Positions 30,318 through 35,030 of a stretch of 35,030 nucleotides of DNA are shown piece by piece; position 1 is the first letter of the stretch, and each line of letters begins with the position of its first letter. The translations under genes and the position numbers were made by a program. The DNA comes from Podochytrium sp. JEL0797 (taxonomy: Eukaryota; Chytridiomycota; Chytridiomycetes; Chytridiales; Chytriomycetaceae). The notes under the pieces were generated by a model, which saw nothing but the letters and a program-made list of their open reading frames with translations, was not told the origin of the DNA and made no database searches. The stretch is taken from the NCBI GenBank assembly GCA_027596195.1, contig JADGJG010000163.1:1-35030 (forward strand), in the 5' to 3' direction.

Positions 30318-31952
30318 ATGAACTTCTTCAAGCTCACCTCTTCAAAAGGAAGCGAAGGCGTGAGTAGCAGCCCATCACTTTCAATACGCGCATCGGCTCA
30401 AGTGTCGGTTCGCCGCGTGTCTCCGACTCAGAACCGACAAGGACAGCCTTCTATTACGAGCAGTCCACCTTCTAGCCATTCACATCAGTTTGCGTGGCAT
30501 TCTCCGCATGCCCAGTCTCCGTTGGGTAATGATTTCTTAAACCCGCGAGAATCGGGTTTGACAGGTCGTATTCGAATGAATTAGGACGATACTCTATCGA
30601 CAGCAGCTTCAACGCACAAAGTGATCGGGGTAAATGTATGCATTTCAAGTAATGAAATGCGATTTCTTTCGCTGACCTTTGCCCCCAAGCAGCCAGCGAC
30701 GCGGCCGACGCCATCAACGTCATCGCAGACAGCGGTGTCCAACTCCCCTCCGACCCTGATTTGGGACCAAAATGCATGGTAATGCTCATTCTATCCGAAT
30801 CATTATATCCGATTCGCTTGAATTCATTCTTTCTTTTGTGGGTCAAGACGCAAAACACGAAGACGCCTATTGAATTCGGAGACTTGCGGATCAAAATTGA
30901 AGGGGACTTGACTCCGGTTCTCGATGTGACACTTGGTGGACAGACTTCCGTGATTTTTGATCATCACAGTTGAGTCTCAATTTCTTTATTTTGGGAGGTT
31001 TCTAACTTTGAAACCAAGCAGCCATTTTGTGGAAAAACGCGTCGGTTTCCGTTGCCATTCGATCCAATGGTCTTTTCAATGGAATTCCGCGATACTTTTC
31101 TGGCGCCCCGATTTTCCAAGCGGAAGCGCACGGGTGAGATATCTCCAGTCATGACACAAATCATATCTCTCAAACGAACGAGCCCACCCCAGTCCAGGAA
31201 ATATTGCTCTTTCCCGCGAATCTATTGGTCAAGTCGTCGTCCTTTCAGTCGCAGCGGGGCAATCCATCGAAGTGCGCGAACATCAGTTTCTGCTGGCTAC
31301 AGGAAATTTGATATACTCTGTCGCCGCGTTTCCGGGAGGTTCCACAATCTTGGTGGGAGGGACTGGTTTGTTTGTGGATACATTCACGGCGAGTGTGGGA
31401 CGCGAGGGCGTCGTTCTGATTCATGGCAAGCGACTTGATGAAACGCTGGCCTTGTTGCGCTCATCTATTATATATCCAGGATACGGAAACGTGTTTGAAA
31501 AGACTCTAGCGATCGGCGAATGCATTGACATTGAGCCGGGTGCGTGGCTGTGGAAAGACGCGTCGGTGCAAATTCAAATTGTTCCGGTTGGTGGACAGCA
31601 ACCAGCAAAGTAAGCAATATTTCCGACAGCATTTCTTGATAAGTCTCTTCTTCCGCTAAACGCCGTTGAAACTAGCGAGCCATCGAGTTTCCGATCGAGT
31701 TTCGGCGGCTTTGGTAAACTGATTGGGGGAACGCATCACGGCAGTGGGTCTGGATTCAAGATGACACGGTTTATCGGGCCTGGCAGGATCGCGTTGCAGA
31801 GCATGACATATCAACCCGTCGCGCATGAAACGAGTGAGTTTGAAACGCGCTCCAAACCCATTTTCCTTACTGTCACTAACCAAATTACAGTCGAAAGAAG
31901 AGGTGTGGATAACTCGAACCGAGAGTCTTTGAGCTCTTTTGCTCAGTTTTGA
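30318..31952 (+). CDS. AIM24: AIM24-family protein
   Basis: Eight exons (30318-30525, 30585-30629, 30693-30778, 30848-30968, 31022-31133, 31193-31609, 31676-31833, 31891-31952) splice in phase to 402 aa. AIM24 proteins adopt a TRAP-like beta fold; the yeast member is a mitochondrial inner-membrane protein that stabilises MICOS. The N-terminal ~80 residues are Ser/Gln/His-rich. The AIM24 domain starts at TPIEFGDLRIKIEGDLTPVL and shows GPGNIALSRE, QSIEVREHQFLLATGNLIYS, GLFVDTFTASVGREGVVLIH, ECIDIEPGAWLWKDASV and MTRFIGPGRIALQSM. A Gly/Ser linker (SSFGGFGKLIGG) precedes the last block, as in eukaryotic members. No clear mitochondrial presequence is visible, so location is open. Confidence 0.85.
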
Positions 31953-32109
31953 TTGAATGCCGATTTCTTCGTACTTTCACGTTTGAGAAGGCGGGTGTTA
32001 ACTGAACGCGATAAAAGTCATTTCCACTTTGATTGACCCACCCGCGCAGCGCTCCACGCGGAAGCGAAAATTTCATTTTTGATTTTCCCCGAATATTACA
32101 ACCGCACAC

Positions 32110-33366
32110 ATGGATGAGTTTCTTGTGGCCTCCTCGTCCTCATCGGGACTGCAAAACAACAGCAAACAGCGCTCGGAACTCGTCGATCTGACAGCCCGCG
32201 TTCCTTCCCATGCATTTTCGTCCGGCGCCGCATTGCTCCCGCCGACGAACCCCCCTGTCAACCGCAGCCCAAGCCCATTCGACCACATCTCAACCGCAAG
32301 CACTTCTGCCTACCTGATTGACCACCTGAATTCGTCCATCGACATTCTCCGCAAGGACAACACCCCTGGCTTTCGCTTCCGCCATCTCAACGGCAGCCCC
32401 AGCGCGTATGACCACCGCTTCCACCTCTCCACAGGCAAAGTGTCCCTCAAGTATACCTCCCGCATGGTCGTCTGGAGCGCACTCGTGTGCATTTTCGCCC
32501 TCGTGAACCCCGTCGCGTTCCTATCAAATCTCCCCAACTCGTTCGTCCTCTGCACGGTTCTGGGAACCACCATCTCCATTACCCTCACGTTCCGCCTCAA
32601 TACGGCCTACGACCGTTTCTGGGAGGGTTGCAAACTGTGGTATTCGTTGCGGTGGAATGTGGTGAACCTCTCGCGCCTCATCCAAATCTTCATTGACGCG
32701 ACGCCAGAGTCCGAAACGGAGAAACGAAACATGATCTATATGCTGGGTGGACTCGGGTACGCGATCCGTCATCGAATTCGGTGTGAAGAGTCTTCGGCCG
32801 CTTGGGAAGACGTGATGCCGTTTGTGCAACACATTCCGGCACTCAGGAGCTTGGAGGAGGGGCAGAACATGCCGCAACACATTATCATGGAGATGGATCG
32901 ATGGCTGGTTCGGAGGCAACAAGCGTCTGGTCCCATGTTCGACGCGGTGGTACGTTTGACGGATGTGTGCACTCAAATGGAACGTATCCGAACGACGCCG
33001 ATTCCTCGCGCCTACAGCATCCATTTGGCGCAGATTCTGATGATGTACCTGCTCGCTCTGCCCTTTCAACTCGTCCCCTCTTTGAAATGGCTGACGATCC
33101 CGACGTCGTGCATTGTGACTTACACCTTGGTCGGCATCCTCAAAATCTCCTTGGCGATCGAGAACCCTTTTGATGACGACTTGCACGACTTGCCGACGGA
33201 TTTGTACTGTGTGGAAGTGGAAGAGGCTGTGGGGCGCATTTTGGAGAGGGAGCCGAGTGGTCCGAGTTTGGGGTGGGGAGAAACTGTCGGACGGGATTAT
33301 TATCGAGAGCATATTGGAGAGGAGAGTCAATTTCACATTGACGATGATGCCCGAGAGAGGCAATAA
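32110..33366 (+). CDS. Bestrophin-like (UPF0187/RFP-TM) anion channel
   Basis: Single exon, 418 aa. Bestrophin-like proteins form pentameric anion channels in plasma or organelle membranes. After a ~115-residue Ser/Pro-rich head come TM1 (RMVVWSALVCIFALVNPVAF) and TM2 (FVLCTVLGTTISITLTF), followed by the family signature RLNTAYDRFWEGCKLWYSL. The cytosolic helical part leads to a second hydrophobic pair (AQILMMYLLALPFQLVPSL; SCIVTYTLVGILKISL). The C-terminal signature IENPFDDDLHDLPTDLYC closes the domain. The length and order match fungal UPF0187 members. AATAAA overlaps the stop. Neighbours do not suggest a pathway. Confidence 0.92.
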   Translation: MDEFLVASSSSSGLQNNSKQRSELVDLTARVPSHAFSSGAALLPPTNPPVNRSPSPFDHISTASTSAYLIDHLNSSIDILRKDNTPGFRFRHLNGSPSAYDHRFHLSTGKVSLKYTSRMVVWSALVCIFALVNPVAFLSNLPNSFVLCTVLGTTISITLTFRLNTAYDRFWEGCKLWYSLRWNVVNLSRLIQIFIDATPESETEKRNMIYMLGGLGYAIRHRIRCEESSAAWEDVMPFVQHIPALRSLEEGQNMPQHIIMEMDRWLVRRQQASGPMFDAVVRLTDVCTQMERIRTTPIPRAYSIHLAQILMMYLLALPFQLVPSLKWLTIPTSCIVTYTLVGILKISLAIENPFDDDLHDLPTDLYCVEVEEAVGRILEREPSGPSLGWGETVGRDYYREHIGEESQFHIDDDARERQ

Positions 33367-33597
33367 ATATACCGAATCGACAGAAACGGTTGGAAAATCG
33401 GGGAACCTCTGCTCATGAGGACTTCTAAAAAATCGGGGCCGTCTTTATATCCAAAAGGATCAAAACTGGTAGTTCATCCGCGATGGAGCCCTGTCACGTG
33501 TGTTTCGCTCGAAGCAAAAAAATTGAGTGACGTTTTCGAACCTGGCGCACAAAAGGGCAAGCAACGCCGAAATTTTTCCATTGCAATCAATCAAAAA

Positions 33598-34536
33598 ATG
33601 AGCGAAACGCAGGTCCTCCCCGAGTACGACAGTCTCCCACCTTCCCTCCCAATGGCTGCCGCCAAGCTGATGGTACTCTCTCAACCCGACGGCCCCGATT
33701 CGGTGACCTTCAGCGACAAAGGCAACAACCCCATCTACAGCCTGTTGCTTGATAATACGCATCCCGTCAACGGCGCCTGGTTCCTCGAGCCAACAGCCAA
33801 CCTCCTCAAGGACCCACCCAGTCTCCCCCGCTTTCACACGGTCGCACCCGACCTCCAGTTGACGGACTACGCCACGGCCCAGCGCCTCGTCACTCTCCTG
33901 CCGTACGCTCACGACGTCCGTAGATACGGATACAAGATCTTCCGCCAAGCTTCCCCCATCGACAGACAGTCGGTGGACCGCAGCCAGGTCATCAGTCAAC
34001 ACATGATTGCTCTCGCTGAGCATGAGCGTCGCACCGGAAACAGAGTCATGGGACCCGTGCCAGAATACAATCGCGAGCAGATGGATAATTCGTGGCCGCT
34101 AGATGAAGGCAAGCTCGTTTACGCTCTCGGACTTTTCTTCACGGAGCGTGGCAAATATCAGTGGCTCCACAATGAGTTTTTGGATGGCACGCTGCACAGA
34201 CAAGACCCCATGAATGCGCAAGACGACAAGATTGAGTTCAAGCTGTACTTCACCAAGGCAAAGAAGACCGCTGGAGCGACGAGCACTGGTGGGAAGATGT
34301 TGAATTCGTTTTTGAGCGGGGTTTCTATGGGCCATGGAATGGCGAGGAAGGTGGTTGCAACTTTCACGACAAGCAAGAGCGAGGCAGGGTTGGGTGGTGT
34401 GTTGGATTATTGGGGCGAGTTTGTGGATGATGAGGAGGCAGCAATCGTCGCTTCAACGGCTGTTGCTGCGATGATTGCGTACAAGTTTCGCGTGCAGAGA
34501 TACAGACACAAACAGGTGGATGGGACGTTCTTGTAA
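33598..34536 (+). CDS. Unrecognised protein with hydrophobic C-terminal segment
   Basis: Single exon, 312 aa from the ATG at 33598, which follows an A-rich leader (aatcaatcaaaaaATG) like other starts here. The frame is open upstream to 33415, but that part has no protein-like bias. Blocks: AAKLMVLSQPDGPDSVTFSD, NNPIYSLLLDN, GNRVMGPVPEYNREQMDNSW, KLVYALGLFFTERGKYQWLH, EFKLYFTKAKKTAG. It ends with a weakly hydrophobic helix (EAAIVASTAVAAMIAYKF) and a basic tail (RVQRYRHKQ). The beta-rich first half with an internal helix at the end recalls tubby/LURP-type folds, but this is only an impression. Function unknown. Confidence 0.7.
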   Translation: MSETQVLPEYDSLPPSLPMAAAKLMVLSQPDGPDSVTFSDKGNNPIYSLLLDNTHPVNGAWFLEPTANLLKDPPSLPRFHTVAPDLQLTDYATAQRLVTLLPYAHDVRRYGYKIFRQASPIDRQSVDRSQVISQHMIALAEHERRTGNRVMGPVPEYNREQMDNSWPLDEGKLVYALGLFFTERGKYQWLHNEFLDGTLHRQDPMNAQDDKIEFKLYFTKAKKTAGATSTGGKMLNSFLSGVSMGHGMARKVVATFTTSKSEAGLGGVLDYWGEFVDDEEAAIVASTAVAAMIAYKFRVQRYRHKQVDGTFL

Positions 34537-34581
34537 ATTCAACCGAGAAAACAAATACAGAATTATCTTTAAGATCGGTTC

Positions 34582-34587
34582 TTTATT
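34582..34587 (-). terminator. Poly(A) signal of histone H2A
   Basis: AATAAA on the minus strand, 54 nt past the H2A stop. No metazoan-type histone stem-loop is seen, which fits a polyadenylated fungal histone mRNA. Confidence 0.6.
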
Positions 34588-34640
34588 TCGAAACGATAAA
34601 TATACAGCGAGGCAAAAGAAGAGACGGGTCGTGACAATGC

Positions 34641-35030
34641 TCACGCTTTTCCACCCTCCTCCTCGGACTTCTTTGGCAACAACGACGGCTGAATGTTGGG
34701 CAACACTCCTCCCTGGGCAATCGTCACGTTTCCAAGCAACTTGTTCAACTCCTCATCGTTACGGATGGCCAACTGCAAGTGTCTGGGGATGATTCTGGTC
34801 TTCTTGTTGTCACGCGCAGCGTTCCCAGCCAACTCGAGAATCTCAGCACCAAGGTACTCGAGAACCGCAGCGAGGTAGACGGGAGCGCCAGCTCCAACAC
34901 GCTGGGCGTAGTTTCCCTTACGGAGGAGACGGTGGATACGTCCGACGGGGAACTGGAGTCCAGCGCGGGACGATCGCGATTTGGCACCGGTCTTGGCTTT
35001 GCCTGAGCTCTTTCCTTTTCCTCCGGCCAT
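34641..35030 (-). CDS. H2A: Histone H2A
   Basis: 129 aa, no intron; the start codon is the last three bases of the window, so the promoter lies outside. H2A pairs with H2B in the nucleosome. All core blocks are present: [66 protein letters not shown] and [20 protein letters not shown]. The N-terminal tail is Gly/Lys/Ser-rich as usual. The C-terminus is SEEEGGKA and lacks the SQ(E/D) phospho-motif that canonical H2A of many fungi carries. H2A.Z-specific residues are absent. A divergent H2B partner would be expected just beyond the window. Confidence 0.97.
   Translation of the reverse strand: MAGGKGKSSGKAKTGAKSRSSRAGLQFPVGRIHRLLRKGNYAQRVGAGAPVYLAAVLEYLGAEILELAGNAARDNKKTRIIPRHLQLAIRNDEELNKLLGNVTIAQGGVLPNIQPSLLPKKSEEEGGKA

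Overview
The window is nuclear DNA of a eukaryote with compact genes and short spliceosomal introns (mostly 45-75 nt, GT...AG, some with a TGCTAAC branch site). A zoosporic, chytrid-like fungus fits best. The evidence is a flagellar Ca2+-channel subunit (CatSper beta), katanin p60, Ser/Thr-rich wall-type surface proteins with a GPI-like tail, AATAAA signals and small introns. This placement is inference. The eRF1 gene keeps the residues that read all three stops, so the standard code applies.

Layout. 1-1.1 kb: minus-strand gene for a protein with a stefin-like C-terminal half. 1.2-1.86 kb: frameshifted C-terminal remnant of VWA8, back-to-back with an intact eRF1 gene (1.86-3.5 kb). 3.5-5.2 kb: minus-strand membrane glycoprotein of unknown function, followed by a deletion-ridden Vps20/CHMP6 remnant. 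6-9 kb: PWP2 (U3 snoRNP, ribosome biogenesis). 9-10.9 kb: PCH2/TRIP13 (meiotic AAA+ ATPase) on the minus strand. It is head-to-head, with only 26 bp between start codons, with an 11-exon CATSPERB gene (10.9-15.4 kb). 16.0-16.15 kb: U5 snRNA with a TATA element and a repeated upstream motif.

17-22 kb is an accessory stretch: two small minus-strand genes, then a 1.66-kb tandem duplication of an unrecognised gene whose breakpoint lies inside a tRNA-Phe gene. Copy 1 keeps the gene's first exon, copy 2 keeps the intact tRNA, and copy 2 may start translation inside the antisense of the broken tRNA. 22-23.9 kb holds mainly a decayed short-chain dehydrogenase.

24-26 kb: katanin p60. 26.1-27.3 kb: an LRR/Ser-Thr-rich protein with a GPI-type tail. 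27.6-30.2 kb: a pair of paralogous small genes (the second frameshifted), a decayed copy of a small membrane-protein gene, and a truncated aldo-keto reductase. 30.3-35 kb: AIM24-family protein, bestrophin-like anion channel, an unrecognised protein and histone H2A.

Two themes stand out. Housekeeping genes are intact and densely packed. Between them lie at least six remnants (VWA8, Vps20, SDR, AKR, a small membrane protein and a small paralog) whose coding similarity survives on both sides of short missing blocks or frameshifts. This points to redundant copies being lost by small deletions. All exon boundaries were derived by eye from splice signals, frame and remembered family alignments; no search was run.
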